From: Bacilli bacterium
Lineage (GTDB): Bacteria > Bacillota_I > Bacilli_A > RF39 > UBA660
Reading direction: 5' to 3'
Length of the DNA: 11,476 nt
Assembly (NCBI GenBank): GCA_017550205.1
Contig: JAFZPS010000050.1
Location: 1-11,476, forward strand
The notes beneath the pieces are model-generated. The model saw only the letters and a program-made list of their open reading frames with translations, did no database searches and was not told the DNA's origin. This document shows, one piece after another, positions 5,554 to 11,476 of the stretch (position 1 is the first letter of the stretch; each line of letters begins with the position of its first letter). Position numbers and translations under genes: made by a program.

Positions 5554-6949
5554 AAAAAGTATTATTGTACTTATTATTGCTAGTATTTGTATGGGAATAT
5601 TTTTACTTAATTTTGTTCGAATAGAAAGTGATTATTTTTGGCATGTAAAAGCGGGGGAATATATGTTTAAAAATGGTATTCTTACTCATGATGTATTCTC
5701 TTGGATTGTTAATGGGAAATATTGGATGAGTCATGAGTGGTTATTTGAATATATTATATATGGTTTAAAAGACTTATTTCCTATGAAACATATTTTGGTT
5801 TATAATGCTATTTTTATTAATTTATTATTAATAGTTATTGTTTTAACTAATAAAGAAAAATATTCTAAGAATATGTTGTTTAGTTTATTTTGGATATGTT
5901 TATCCATGATATTTATTTCTTTTATGCAAGCTAGACCTCATTTAATGAGTTATACATTATTAGCTTTAAGTATTTGGGTATTATTTGATAATTATAATAG
6001 AAAAGATTCTAAGATTATTTATTTATTACCATTAATTTCATTGGTATGGGCTAATATTCATGGTGGTAGTAGTAATTTACCATATATTTTATGTTTAATA
6101 TTCTTTATAGCTGGTTTAGTATCATTTAAATTTAAAAAAATTGAGAGTGATAGAATTTCTATTAAACAGTTAAAAAAGTATATATTAGTTTTTATTTTAT
6201 CAATTATATCTGTATGTATAAATATACATGGTATTAAAATGCTTTTATATCCTTATCAAAATATGGCTGATACTACAATGCTTAATAATATTATGGAATG
6301 GGCTCCAACTAACTTAAATATGCCAGGACATTATGTTTACATTTTATTAGTTTTAATAATACTTATAATTATTCTAATTAGTAATAAGAAGATTAGATTT
6401 ATTGATTTATTATTACTTGGGGTATCTATATTTTTAGGATTAAAAAGTACTCGTTTTTGGGCATATACTTATATTATTATGAGTTATATAGTATTTGATT
6501 ATATTGGGGAAAATAGATATGGGAAAATAGTATATATAAGTATATTATCTTATTCTATAGTACTAAGTTTATTTACTGTTTTTAATTTTGGTAATATAGT
6601 TAAACGAATTAATACTTATCAATTAGATAGTGAAATGATAAGTATTATTAAAAAAGATAATCCTAAGAGATTATTTAATATGTATGATTATGGTGGAGAA
6701 TTAATATTTAATGATATTAAAGTATTTGTTGATGGTAGGGCAGATTTATATTCTAAGTATAATTTTAATGATTATTTGAGTATATCTAATTTAACTGGTG
6801 ATTATGTAGGATTAATTAATATATATGATTTTGATTATTTCTTAGTATCTAAAGATTTTCCAATATATAATTATATGATTCATTCTAATCAATATATGGT
6901 TTTATATGAAAATGAGAGTTATGTATTATATAAAAAAATAGTTAACTAA
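5540..6949 (+). CDS. Polytopic membrane protein, GT-C glycosyltransferase-like
   Basis: 469 residues, start set by GAAAGGA (5526-5532) seven bases before the ATG. An N-terminal membrane helix (about 7-25) is followed by an outer loop with SDYFWHVKAGEYMFKNG (Asp31, His35), THDVFSW and SHEWLFE. This Asp-xx-Trp-His and HEWL layout recurs in a large group of uncharacterised GT-C-like membrane proteins. About nine or ten further hydrophobic segments lie between 85 and 350, with ARPHLMSY (131-138) and WANIHGG (170-176). The C-terminal outer domain carries NMYDYGGELIF and VFVDGRADLY (380-404), also typical of that group. GT-C enzymes use lipid-linked sugar donors, but no substrate can be named here. 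It overlaps recX by 14 bases and ends in the hairpin shared with prsA. Codon and base use are very AT-rich, like recX. Confidence 0.6.
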   Translation: MKKNKKSIIVLIIASICMGIFLLNFVRIESDYFWHVKAGEYMFKNGILTHDVFSWIVNGKYWMSHEWLFEYIIYGLKDLFPMKHILVYNAIFINLLLIVIVLTNKEKYSKNMLFSLFWICLSMIFISFMQARPHLMSYTLLALSIWVLFDNYNRKDSKIIYLLPLISLVWANIHGGSSNLPYILCLIFFIAGLVSFKFKKIESDRISIKQLKKYILVFILSIISVCINIHGIKMLLYPYQNMADTTMLNNIMEWAPTNLNMPGHYVYILLVLIILIIILISNKKIRFIDLLLLGVSIFLGLKSTRFWAYTYIIMSYIVFDYIGENRYGKIVYISILSYSIVLSLFTVFNFGNIVKRINTYQLDSEMISIIKKDNPKRLFNMYDYGGELIFNDIKVFVDGRADLYSKYNFNDYLSISNLTGDYVGLINIYDFDYFLVSKDFPIYNYMIHSNQYMVLYENESYVLYKKIVN

Positions 6950-6962
6950 TGTTAACTATTTT
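6935..6962. terminator. Bidirectional terminator inside two convergent stop codons
   Basis: AAAATAGTTAAC (6935-6946) and GTTAACTATTTT (6951-6962) form a perfect 12-pair stem with a TAAT loop. The plus-strand stop (6947-6949) lies in the loop and the minus-strand stop (6952-6954) lies in the stem. The minus strand gets a long T run (forward A run 6932-6938); the plus strand has a shorter one broken at 6963. Confidence 0.8.
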
Positions 6963-7950
6963 CTTGTGCAGATTTAATTAATTCTTGCATATAATCATCA
7001 TATGCTTTTTTTAGTACATCATCATTCCATTTTATTTTATTATCTTCTCTTATACTTATTAATGATTTGTAGTATAGAGTTGTATCATTATCAAGTTTTT
7101 GTGTTCTTAATGTTGATTTAATACTATCTTTTACATCTTCTAATTTTGCTTTATTCTTTTCATCTGTTTTTAGAATTATATGATATCCATATTCTGTTTT
7201 TATTGGTTCTTTTGTATATTCATTCTTTTTTAATTCTTTTACAGCATTACTAAATTCTTCAACCATTTCACTTAATTGGAAATATCCTAAATCTCCACCA
7301 TTAGATGAATTTGATTTATCTTCTGAATACTTTTTAGCTAATGTTTTAAAACTCTTACCACTTTTTAATTCTTTTATTACTTTTTTAGCTTTTTCTAAGG
7401 CTTTTTTATTTGCTTCTTCTTTTTCTTCATCTGTAGCATTTTCTTTAACATCAACTGTGATTAAAATATGTGATGCTCTTATTTCTCCAAATATGTTTTC
7501 ATTATAATATTTTTGTATTTCATCATCTTTAATAGTACTTTCAACATATTCTTCTACAGCTTTTGTTCTTCTATAGTTTAAACGTATTTTTTCTTTTACT
7601 TCTTGTTCATCATCTGTACCATAGTATTGTTTAATTACAGCTTTATATGTATCATCATCTGATCCATAATATTGTTTAATTTGTTCTATTTGATTTTTAA
7701 TATATTCATTTTCTTCATCATTTTCTTTATATTTCTTTGATAAGATACTTGTATCTATCATATTTATTAAACTACCAATACCTGCTTTTTTAATTTCATC
7801 GTAATATTCTGTTGCAGTAATTTTATTGCCTTTTACTGATACTGCTACTTTAGAACCATTTTTTACTGGTATTTCTTTACCACAACCTGTAACTATTAAT
7901 ACTGCTATTAGTAATGTACTAACCCCTATAATTATTTTATTTTTTTTCAT
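6952..7950 (-). CDS. prsA: Foldase lipoprotein PrsA (parvulin-type peptidyl-prolyl isomerase)
   Basis: 332 residues. The start at 7950 follows AGGAGGA (7957-7963 on this strand); the frame extends 22 codons further upstream, but that stretch has no such site and would hide the signal. The lipoprotein signal has a KKNK basic end, a hydrophobic core and lipobox VTGC with Cys23, so the mature protein is lipid-anchored on the outer face of the membrane. An N-terminal SurA-like helical region (about 33-150) with Tyr/Lys/Glu-rich helices precedes the PpiC parvulin domain (about 155-262): EIRASHILI, then FKTLAKKYSED, GGDLGYFQ and KTEYGYHIIL. A charged helix (265-330) closes the chaperone part. PrsA helps secreted proteins fold after translocation. 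Proximity to a HIT gene also occurs in Bacillus and Listeria. The last codons form part of the shared terminator. Confidence 0.92.
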   Translation of the reverse strand: MKKNKIIIGVSTLLIAVLIVTGCGKEIPVKNGSKVAVSVKGNKITATEYYDEIKKAGIGSLINMIDTSILSKKYKENDEENEYIKNQIEQIKQYYGSDDDTYKAVIKQYYGTDDEQEVKEKIRLNYRRTKAVEEYVESTIKDDEIQKYYNENIFGEIRASHILITVDVKENATDEEKEEANKKALEKAKKVIKELKSGKSFKTLAKKYSEDKSNSSNGGDLGYFQLSEMVEEFSNAVKELKKNEYTKEPIKTEYGYHIILKTDEKNKAKLEDVKDSIKSTLRTQKLDNDTTLYYKSLISIREDNKIKWNDDVLKKAYDDYMQELIKSAQENS

Positions 7951-7974
7951 ATTAAATCCTCCTGTACATATTAA

Positions 7975-8003
7975 ATAATAACAAATATTTTTATATCTTG
8001 CAA
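7975..8003 (-). promoter_or_regulatory. prsA promoter
   Basis: On the minus strand TTGCAA (7998-8003), a 17-base spacer and TATTAT (7975-7980). This gives a start near 7968 and a leader of about 18 bases carrying AGGAGGA. It lies back to back with the plus-strand SigK-like box. Confidence 0.6.
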
Positions 8004-8012
8004 ATAATATGA

Positions 8013-8039
8013 ACATATTTTTATTTTTACCATAAAATA
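8013..8039 (+). promoter_or_regulatory. SigK-like promoter for the two tiny membrane genes
   Basis: AC (8013-8014), a 16-base spacer and CATAAAATA (8031-8039) fit the sigma-K form AC-N16/17-CATAnnnTA. CTTTGAAGGAGG follows immediately. The expected start is at about 8046, right at the ribosome site, which would make an unusually short leader. Confidence 0.45.
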
Positions 8040-8058
8040 CTTTGAAGGAGGATTATTC

Positions 8059-8148
8059 ATGACTAATTGTGGTTCAAATACAACTGGTGGTGCTATAGTA
8101 TTAGTTTTATTCATACTTTTAATTATTATTCTTGGTACTCATATTTAA
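8059..8148 (+). CDS. Tiny transmembrane protein, YjcZ-like sporulation family
   Basis: 29 residues: MTNCGSNTTGGAI followed by an aliphatic segment of about 14 residues (VLVLFILLIII) and GTHI. AAGGAGGA (8045-8052) lies six to seven bases before the ATG. The layout of a Cys/Gly-containing start, a single VxLFILLIIxG membrane span and a very short tail resembles the tiny YjcZ-type proteins found in Bacillus spores. Function in that family is unknown. It diverges from prsA, has a SigK-like box upstream and leads a two-gene unit. At this length the call depends on motif resemblance and the strong ribosome site. Confidence 0.65.
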   Translation: MTNCGSNTTGGAIVLVLFILLIIILGTHI

Positions 8149-8161
8149 GGAGGTGAATTAT

Positions 8162-8242
8162 ATGCAAAAAAGTAATTCTAATGGAGGTTTAATAGTTATA
8201 GTACTTTATATATTATTAGCTATTTTATTAACTGGAAAATAA
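8162..8242 (+). CDS. Second tiny transmembrane protein, YjcZ-like
   Basis: 26 residues: a polar start (MQKSNSNGG), a membrane span of about 14 residues (LIVIVLYILLAILL) and TGK. AAGGAGGTG (8147-8155) overlaps the stop codon of the preceding tiny gene, so the two are very likely translated together. It shares the N-x(n)-GG-hydrophobic layout with its neighbour but little exact sequence, suggesting an old duplication or convergent design. The mRNA ends in the terminator that starts at the stop codon. Confidence 0.62.
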   Translation: MQKSNSNGGLIVIVLYILLAILLTGK

Positions 8243-8266
8243 AAAAATACCTTTATGGTATTTTTT
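8242..8266. terminator. Bidirectional terminator between the tiny genes and the HIT gene
   Basis: AAAAAATACC (8242-8251) pairs perfectly with GGTATTTTTT (8257-8266) around a TTTAT loop. The A and T runs serve both strands: it ends the plus-strand tiny genes and the minus-strand HIT gene, whose stop is at 8268-8270. Confidence 0.88.
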
Positions 8267-8267
8267 A

Positions 8268-8663
8268 TTATTTATTTAATTTGTTATATACTTCTTCAAG
8301 AGGTAATATCTTATTTTTATCATAAGTGAATTCTAATAAATCATCATCATATCTAGGTGTTAAATGAATATGAAAATGTTTTATTTCTTGACCTAATTCA
8401 TTATTTTGAGATATTGTTAATCCTTTACAATTTAATTTTTCTTTTAATAATGGATAGGTTTTTTCTCTAACGATATCCATTGTATGAGTAATTATTTCAT
8501 TAGGTGTATCCATTATATTTACTAAGTGTTCTTTTGGTATTACTAATAAATGACCATTAGTAGCTGGATTAATATTCATAATAATAGCTATTAAATCATC
8601 TTCATATATAAATTTTCCAGGTAATTTTCTTTTTATAATCTTACAAAAAATACAATCTTCCAT
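8268..8663 (-). CDS. hit: HIT family nucleotide hydrolase
   Basis: 131 residues, full length for the family. The catalytic histidine triad HFHIHLTPR (His96, His98, His100) is intact, and MEDCIFCKII holds the Cys4/Cys7 pair that binds zinc in many Hint-type members, with His46 in PKEHL. GHLLVIPKEH and NELGQE are also conserved positions. Such proteins hydrolyse nucleoside phosphoramidates or other nucleotidyl bonds in the cytoplasm; the true substrate is not shown by sequence. AGGAGGA (8668-8674 on this strand) overlaps the stop of the gene upstream, so the two are coupled. HIT genes also lie near prsA in Bacillus and Listeria. Confidence 0.95.
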   Translation of the reverse strand: MEDCIFCKIIKRKLPGKFIYEDDLIAIIMNINPATNGHLLVIPKEHLVNIMDTPNEIITHTMDIVREKTYPLLKEKLNCKGLTISQNNELGQEIKHFHIHLTPRYDDDLLEFTYDKNKILPLEEVYNKLNK

Positions 8664-8671
8664 AAATCCTC

Positions 8672-9400
8672 CTAATTTAAATATTTATAAGTAATTTTAT
8701 TCTCTTTTAATAAATTGCTTTTTTCATCTTTTATTATATCATTTACTATTTCTTTAGTTACTTTATCAGTTATATTTTTTATTTCTATTGATTCAGTTAT
8801 ATCATTCTTATTAGTAATAGTTATAGTATAACTTTTAGGTGTTATATCAGTGAATTTATCTAAGAAATTATTAATCTTATTAGTTATATTTTCTTCACCC
8901 CATTTATCTATTACTAATTCTTTTTTTATTATAAAGAATTTTAATTCTAATAAGTTATCTTCTTTAATTATTTTTTCTTTTACTGTATCAGTATATTTAT
9001 CTAGAGTAGAAGTTATTTCTATATCACAATTAGTATTAGTTTTATTATTTATTTCTTTCTTTAATTTCTTTTTAATATAATTTAATAAGTTTTTACCTTC
9101 TATGTAGTCTTTTTTATAAGTATCTGTTATTTTTCTATTATAGTAATTTATATAAAAATAGTGATTTTTATTTTCTTTAGATTCTACTTTCATTGTATAA
9201 GTAGTATTTTTATAAGTAATTTTATTTGTTTTTAAATCTAAATTTTTATATTTTTCTTCTATATAAGTATTCATCTTTTTAGTTACTTTAGGAATCATAA
9301 TACTTCCAAATTTTTCAGTTACTACTATTACACCTAATAATACAAAGACAATGAATGCAAATACTCCTCTTTCAAAGGATAATTTTTTTTGTTTATTCAT
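8672..9400 (-). CDS. Membrane-anchored protein of unknown function
   Basis: 242 residues; not recognised. The N-terminus is basic (MNKQKKLSFER) and followed by one hydrophobic segment (about 13-29, FAFIVFVLLGVIVV), so the rest is probably outside the cell. The remainder is very rich in Lys, Asn, Thr and Ile, with alternating polar/hydrophobic runs that suggest beta strands, and only one Cys. It could loosely fit the small DUF3139/YfjL-like exported proteins (IEEKY followed by YKNTTYTMKVES), but that is a guess. GGTGA lies four bases before the ATG. The TAG stop overlaps the ribosome site of the HIT gene, so the pair forms an operon. Confidence 0.7.
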   Translation of the reverse strand: MNKQKKLSFERGVFAFIVFVLLGVIVVTEKFGSIMIPKVTKKMNTYIEEKYKNLDLKTNKITYKNTTYTMKVESKENKNHYFYINYYNRKITDTYKKDYIEGKNLLNYIKKKLKKEINNKTNTNCDIEITSTLDKYTDTVKEKIIKEDNLLELKFFIIKKELVIDKWGEENITNKINNFLDKFTDITPKSYTITITNKNDITESIEIKNITDKVTKEIVNDIIKDEKSNLLKENKITYKYLN

Positions 9401-9415
9401 AAAATCACCATTTTT

Positions 9416-9444
9416 ATTTTAACTTATAAATTGAAAAAATACAA
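9416..9444 (-). promoter_or_regulatory. Candidate promoter for the membrane protein-HIT operon
   Basis: On the minus strand TTGTAT (9439-9444), 17 bases and TAAAAT (9416-9421). The start would be close to the ribosome site. The -35 lies in the inverted repeat at 9425-9450. Confidence 0.35.
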
Positions 9445-9450
9445 TTTATA
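9425..9450. repeat. Inverted repeat in the divergent intergenic region
   Basis: TATAAATTG (9425-9433) and CAATTTATA (9442-9450) are perfect inverted 9-base arms with an 8-base spacer. There is no T run suited to a terminator, and it covers the candidate minus-strand promoter, so an operator is possible. AT-rich inverted repeats also arise by chance. Confidence 0.45.
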
Positions 9451-9473
9451 TATTTTTATTAAAAATTGTTGTT

Positions 9474-9514
9474 TTGAACTATTTTTTGTGATATATTTAA
9501 TAGTAGATTATAGT
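9474..9514 (+). promoter_or_regulatory. Candidate promoter(s) for the WG-like/coiled-coil operon
   Basis: Two overlapping candidates: TTGAAC (9474-9479) with TTTAAT (9496-9501), 16-base spacer; and TTGTGA (9486-9491) with TATAGT (9509-9514), 17-base spacer. The first gives the more usual leader length. Direct repeats TAGTAGAT (9501-9508, 9511-9518) overlap the second. Confidence 0.4.
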
Positions 9515-9532
9515 AGATAGTAGGTGCATATT

Positions 9533-9784
9533 ATGGAAATTAAGAATGGTTTTGTTCAATGGAATGGTAGAAGTGATATTCCATGTACATATGCTGAAAT
9601 GGAAGATGGTACAAAATATTATTTTAAACAAGAACTACAAAATGGTAATCATATAGTAACTACATCATTATTAGAAGCAGTAGATCCAATGGCAAATGCT
9701 AAAAATATTGGATTGATGGATAAGAATGGTAACTTAGTTATTCCTTGCGTTAATCGTTCAATTAAGGTAGTTGGGGAGGTATAG
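9533..9784 (+). CDS. Small WG-repeat-like protein, first half of a split domain
   Basis: 83 residues. ATG 9533 is preferred to GTG 9524 because AGGTG (9522-9526) lies six bases before it. No signal peptide, so it is probably cytoplasmic. The stretch NIGLMDKNGNLVIPCVNRSI (about 61-79) resembles the core of WG (KWG-like) beta repeats, in which a G-L/F-xDKNGxxVIP turn is followed by a strand ending in lVe/lVk. Here the frame stops at VVGEV just before that strand, and the next gene begins with MGEILLVEP, the strand that would be expected. The ORFs are separated by one base and differ by one reading frame. Function is unknown. Confidence 0.75.
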   Translation: MEIKNGFVQWNGRSDIPCTYAEMEDGTKYYFKQELQNGNHIVTTSLLEAVDPMANAKNIGLMDKNGNLVIPCVNRSIKVVGEV

Positions 9785-9785
9785 T

Positions 9786-11039
9786 ATGGGAGAAATATTG
9801 TTAGTAGAACCAGCAGAAGCAGTTAGTGAAAATGTCCAAGAAGCAAATAAATTGAGACTAGATCCATTATCAGCTACTAGATTAGTTAGTACACCTGCTC
9901 AAATAAAAGGAAAAATAAATGCTAAAATGAGCCCAGAGGGTAGATATTTAGCTAATGATCAATTTTCAGAAGCTACTATTACTGATATTGATGGTACTAA
10001 TTTAGTTAATAATGAGTATTATAGTTATGTTGCTAGAGATAAAGATAAATTATTCTTAGCAAAGAATAACGCTGATACTGATGTTGTAGAATTTTCTATT
10101 CCTAATATGAAAATTATTGAGAAAGAAATTACGCCAGTTCCAGATACAGAAGTAAAACAAGAAGTTGTAATACCAGCAATAGAAACAACACCTGTTCAAG
10201 AGACTGTAACAGAACCAGTTGTTGAAAATAATAGTGTTGTACCTAGTGACTTAACTAATTTATATGAAAATAATGATTTAGGTGAGAATATATCAATTTC
10301 TTCAGATGATAATATCACTTCATTTGATAATATTGGAGAAGAAACACCAACAGTAGAAGTTGATAGTGGAGATGAAGTTGTTGAAGAAATTCCAAATGAA
10401 ACTGATAGAGAAACTGAACTTGAAAAGAGATTAAGTTCATTAAATGATAAGTTTGGAGATATGAACACTTTATTAGAACAATATGAAAGTAAAAATACTA
10501 ATGAAGAAATAAATAATAATGATGATGTATTTAATACTTCAGATATAAAAGTAGATACAATATATGATATTGAAGATGAAGATGTTATTGATTATCCATC
10601 TATTGATGAAGGAATAAAAGAAGATGCTCTTGAAAATGGAGTAAAAATAGTAAATGATTTAATGAGAAAATATACTGAAACATCTAATGCATTAAAAGAA
10701 TCTTTAGATAGAGAAGAAAAATTAAAATCTTCTAGAAGAATTCTTGCAGATAAGTCTAAAGTTTTAAGTCAAAAATGTGAGACATTAACATTACAAAATC
10801 ATACTTTAGAAGCAAAAATTAGTAAATTAGAATCAAGAAATGAAACACTAGAAAGTAAGATTAATGATGGTAATAGAGTAAATGATTTACAAAAGCGTGA
10901 GATTGAAGAATTGAAACGTGAAAATAGTAAGTTACATGCTCAAGTTGATAGTATAAGAGACTTTACTGATGTACTTGCAGATGCTAGTGCATTAATAAAT
11001 GATAATGACTATGATAATTCATATCAAAGAGTCGCTTAA
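9786..11039 (+). CDS. Acidic coiled-coil protein with N-terminal WG-like region, unknown function
   Basis: 417 residues. ATG 9786 follows GGGGAGGT (9773-9780) inside the previous gene; TTG 9771 is an unlikely start. Residues 1-112 look like a beta domain (ILLVEPAEAVSEN; GRYLANDQFSEATI; TDIDGTNLVNNEYYSYVA; DKDKLFLAKN), continuing the WG-like pattern of the upstream product. Residues 113-205 are Pro/Thr/Val/Glu-rich, acidic and probably unstructured, 206-235 form a short helix, 240-275 are Asn/Asp-rich, and about 276-398 form a long coiled coil with heptad-like Leu (KSKVLSQKCETLTLQNHTLE; KISKLESRNETLESKI; LQKREIEELKRENSKLHAQV). No membrane segment or signal was seen. It may be a cytoplasmic scaffold or filament-forming protein; not recognised. 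It ends in a strong terminator. Confidence 0.85.
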   Translation: MGEILLVEPAEAVSENVQEANKLRLDPLSATRLVSTPAQIKGKINAKMSPEGRYLANDQFSEATITDIDGTNLVNNEYYSYVARDKDKLFLAKNNADTDVVEFSIPNMKIIEKEITPVPDTEVKQEVVIPAIETTPVQETVTEPVVENNSVVPSDLTNLYENNDLGENISISSDDNITSFDNIGEETPTVEVDSGDEVVEEIPNETDRETELEKRLSSLNDKFGDMNTLLEQYESKNTNEEINNNDDVFNTSDIKVDTIYDIEDEDVIDYPSIDEGIKEDALENGVKIVNDLMRKYTETSNALKESLDREEKLKSSRRILADKSKVLSQKCETLTLQNHTLEAKISKLESRNETLESKINDGNRVNDLQKREIEELKRENSKLHAQVDSIRDFTDVLADASALINDNDYDNSYQRVA

Positions 11040-11044
11040 TATAT

Positions 11045-11072
11045 AAAAAATCAACATTTCGTTGATTTTTTT
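11045..11072 (+). terminator. Intrinsic terminator after the coiled-coil gene
   Basis: AAAAAATCAAC (11045-11055) pairs with GTTGATTTTTT (11061-11071) around an ATTTC loop, ending in a T run. Confidence 0.9.
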
Positions 11073-11100
11073 GTTTATATTAGTTTTTTTATGTTAAAAT
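11071..11100 (+). promoter_or_regulatory. Extended -10 promoter for the sufS-like gene
   Basis: TGTTAAAAT (11092-11100) is a TGn extended -10, with TTGTTT (11071-11076) 18 bases upstream. It resembles the recX promoter in form and in lying directly behind a terminator. The leader to 11182 is about 75 bases. Confidence 0.5.
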
Positions 11101-11110
11101 ATAAGTGATT

Positions 11111-11133
11111 TTTAATTAATTGGTTTAATTAAA
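11111..11133 (+). repeat. Inverted repeat in the sufS leader
   Basis: TTTAATTAA (11111-11119) and TTAATTAAA (11125-11133) are perfect inverted 9-base arms around TTGGT. The arms also read as near-direct repeats 13 bases apart. The position just after the predicted start suggests a possible operator; AT composition makes chance plausible. Confidence 0.4.
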
Positions 11134-11181
11134 TAGTTATATTTATTTGTTTTGAATAAATTATATAAATGGGGTGAAATT

Positions 11182-11476
11182 ATGAATAGAGAGGATTTTC
11201 CTATATTAAGTAATGGTAAGATATACTTTGATAATGCAGCTACTACATTAAAACCTAAATGTGTAATAGATGCTATGAATAAGTATTATTTAGAATATAC
11301 AGCTAATATACATAGAGGAGATTATGATGCTGCTACTATTACTAATGAGAAATATGATAATGTTAGAAATATAGTAGGAGAATTTATTAATTGTGATCCT
11401 AAGACTGTTATATATACTAGTGGAGCAACTCATTCTTTAAACATAGTAGTATTTGGATTTATGAGATATTACTTAA
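11182..11476 (+). CDS. sufS: Cysteine desulfurase, SufS-like (5' part, cut by window end)
   Basis: First 98 residues only. GGGGTGA (11171-11177) lies four bases before the ATG. IYFDNAATTLKP near the start is the signature of class V PLP aminotransferases of the SufS/CsdA group. ANIHRGDYDAA (about 42-52) matches the SufS NxHRGxHxxx segment, and VIYTSGATHSLNIV (about 78-91) matches the phosphate-binding FTxGTTxxLN loop, here with Ser and Ala variants. SufS takes sulfur from cysteine for Fe-S cluster assembly, usually with SufU, SufB, SufC and SufD. The catalytic Lys and Cys lie beyond the window. A related selenocysteine lyase or other class V enzyme cannot be fully excluded from this part. Confidence 0.85.
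   Translation, partial: MNREDFPILSNGKIYFDNAATTLKPKCVIDAMNKYYLEYTANIHRGDYDAATITNEKYDNVRNIVGEFINCDPKTVIYTSGATHSLNIVVFGFMRYYL

Noticed and set aside
8011..8039. SigE-type promoter (ACATATT with CATAAAAT) before the tiny genes
   Set aside because: The spacer is only 11 bases, too short for sigma-E; the sigma-K reading with AC and 16 bases fits better.
8850..9080. Plus-strand hydrophobic frame inside the unknown membrane protein gene
   Set aside because: Phe/Ser/Leu-rich complement of Lys/Glu-rich codons, with no ribosome site; a shadow of the minus-strand gene.
10196..10468. Minus-strand Ser-rich frame inside the coiled-coil gene
   Set aside because: Composition is the complement of the acidic linker codons, and no ribosome site is present.

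Overview
The window reads as a chromosomal segment from a very AT-rich, low-GC Gram-positive bacterium (Firmicutes/Bacilli, possibly an Erysipelotrichia- or gut-Bacilli-like lineage). This rests on strong AGGAGG ribosome sites before most genes, the standard genetic code (Trp read as TGG throughout, with TAA and TAG as working stops), and a Firmicutes gene set: rpoZ, recX, prsA, a HIT hydrolase and a sufS-type desulfurase. A CotD-like coat protein and two YjcZ-like tiny membrane proteins suggest a spore former or a recent descendant of one. No rRNA, tRNA, CRISPR array or complete mobile element was seen.

Left (1-3476): the tail of an upstream gene; a 985-residue secreted or anchored surface protein with a TasA/camelysin-like head and two homologous 357-residue Cys-rich modules around an InlB-type repeat; then a small Cys/His-rich CotD-like protein. 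Each of the last two ends in an intrinsic terminator. Middle (3473-4800): an orphan BRO-family antirepressor-like gene interrupted by an in-frame TAA whose C-terminal coding remnant can still be read, then rpoZ. Next (4775-6962): recX overlapping a polytopic GT-C-like membrane protein, ending at a hairpin that contains its own stop codon and that of the convergent prsA gene.

Right (6952-9532): prsA (minus) diverges from two tiny transmembrane genes (plus), which converge on a HIT gene (minus) through a shared bidirectional terminator. HIT is co-transcribed behind a membrane-anchored protein of unknown function. PrsA and HIT are also close neighbours in Bacillus and Listeria, so this part looks like ancestral synteny. 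Far right (9474-11476): a two-gene operon whose products look like one WG-repeat-like beta domain split over two reading frames, the second carrying a long acidic linker and coiled coil; then the 5' part of a sufS-like gene cut by the window end.

Most interesting points: the duplicated 8-Cys surface modules; the nonsense-interrupted BRO gene; a shared SigK-like CATAnnATACTTT box placed directly against the ribosome site of both spore-type loci; the split WG-like/coiled-coil pair; and terminators built into stop codons.
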